Source of the DNA: Candidatus Pelethomonas intestinigallinarum | Lineage (GTDB): Bacteria > Bacillota > Clostridia > Oscillospirales > Oscillospiraceae | Assembly: GCA_018712665.1 (NCBI GenBank) | Contig: DVGP01000017.1 | Span: 1 to 5,112, forward strand | DNA: 5,112 nt | Direction of reading: 5' to 3' | In this document: positions 5,075-5,112 of the stretch, piece by piece | Position numbering within the stretch: position 1 is the stretch's first letter | Layout of the letters: each line of letters starts with the position of its first letter | The notes under the pieces: model-generated | Told to the model about the DNA's origin: nothing | Database searches by the model: none | Seen by the model: the letters and a program-made list of their open reading frames with translations, nothing else | Position numbers and translations under genes: made by a program

Positions 5075-5112
5075 TGGGCCCCCCCATGGTGGTCAAAAAC
5101 CTTTTGCCCAGA
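5075..5112. other. Leader of the small minus-strand gene at the window edge
   Basis: On the minus strand this holds a run of seven G (5085-5079) acting as the likely ribosome binding site. A TTGACC (5096-5091) resembles a -35 box but is too close to the start codon to be used with a -10 box. The real promoter, if separate, lies outside the window. Confidence 0.4.

Noticed and set aside
5069..5087. Minus-strand ATG at 5087 upstream of the small gene
   Set aside because: It is out of frame and ends after about six codons, so it is not an alternative start. A leader peptide role has no support.

Overview
The window looks like chromosomal DNA from a GC-rich Clostridia-type Firmicute, most likely an Oscillospiraceae-like gut anaerobe (Flavonifractor/Lawsonibacter/Pseudoflavonifractor type). 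This is inferred from the GC-rich coding sequence set against AT-rich sigma-A promoters, the G-rich Shine-Dalgarno sequences, the DUF3784 protein and the VanRS-style two-component pair. No search was run, so the genus is not established.

Layout from left to right: (1) 30-362, minus strand, a small three-helix membrane protein of the DUF3784 type with its own candidate promoter. (2) 446-1936, minus, a complete two-pass sensor histidine kinase. (3) 1914-2582, minus, its OmpR/PhoB-family response regulator, which overlaps the kinase gene by 23 bp. (4) 2623-4005, minus, a complete MATE-family efflux transporter. (5) 4006-4148, a divergent regulatory region with two strong back-to-back sigma-A promoters whose -35 boxes are only 7 bp apart. 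(6) 4149-4607, plus, a complete Lrp/AsnC-family regulator. (7) 4633-4664, a perfect 14-bp hairpin between two convergent genes. (8) 4685-5074, minus, a small uncharacterised protein with a Pro/Arg/Glu-rich middle and a striking Leu-rich/acidic/Leu-rich tail. The stretches 1-29 and 5075-5112 are non-coding edges.

How the genes may work together: the transporter, response regulator and kinase lie in the same direction with short gaps (40 nt between transporter and regulator, then an overlap). They can be read from the strong promoter upstream of the transporter, and a candidate extended -10 promoter sits just before the regulator gene. The Lrp-type regulator is transcribed divergently from the same short control region, so it is the natural candidate to regulate both itself and the transporter. 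A reasonable inference is a membrane stress or small-molecule export module: a ligand-responsive local regulator at the transporter promoter, and a two-component system sensing an extracellular signal. The substrate, signal and regulatory links are not shown by the sequence.

I found no mobile element, CRISPR array, RNA gene, toxin-antitoxin pair or phage gene. The least explained item is the small protein at 4685-5074. The most testable regulatory item is the shared promoter region at 4020-4115.
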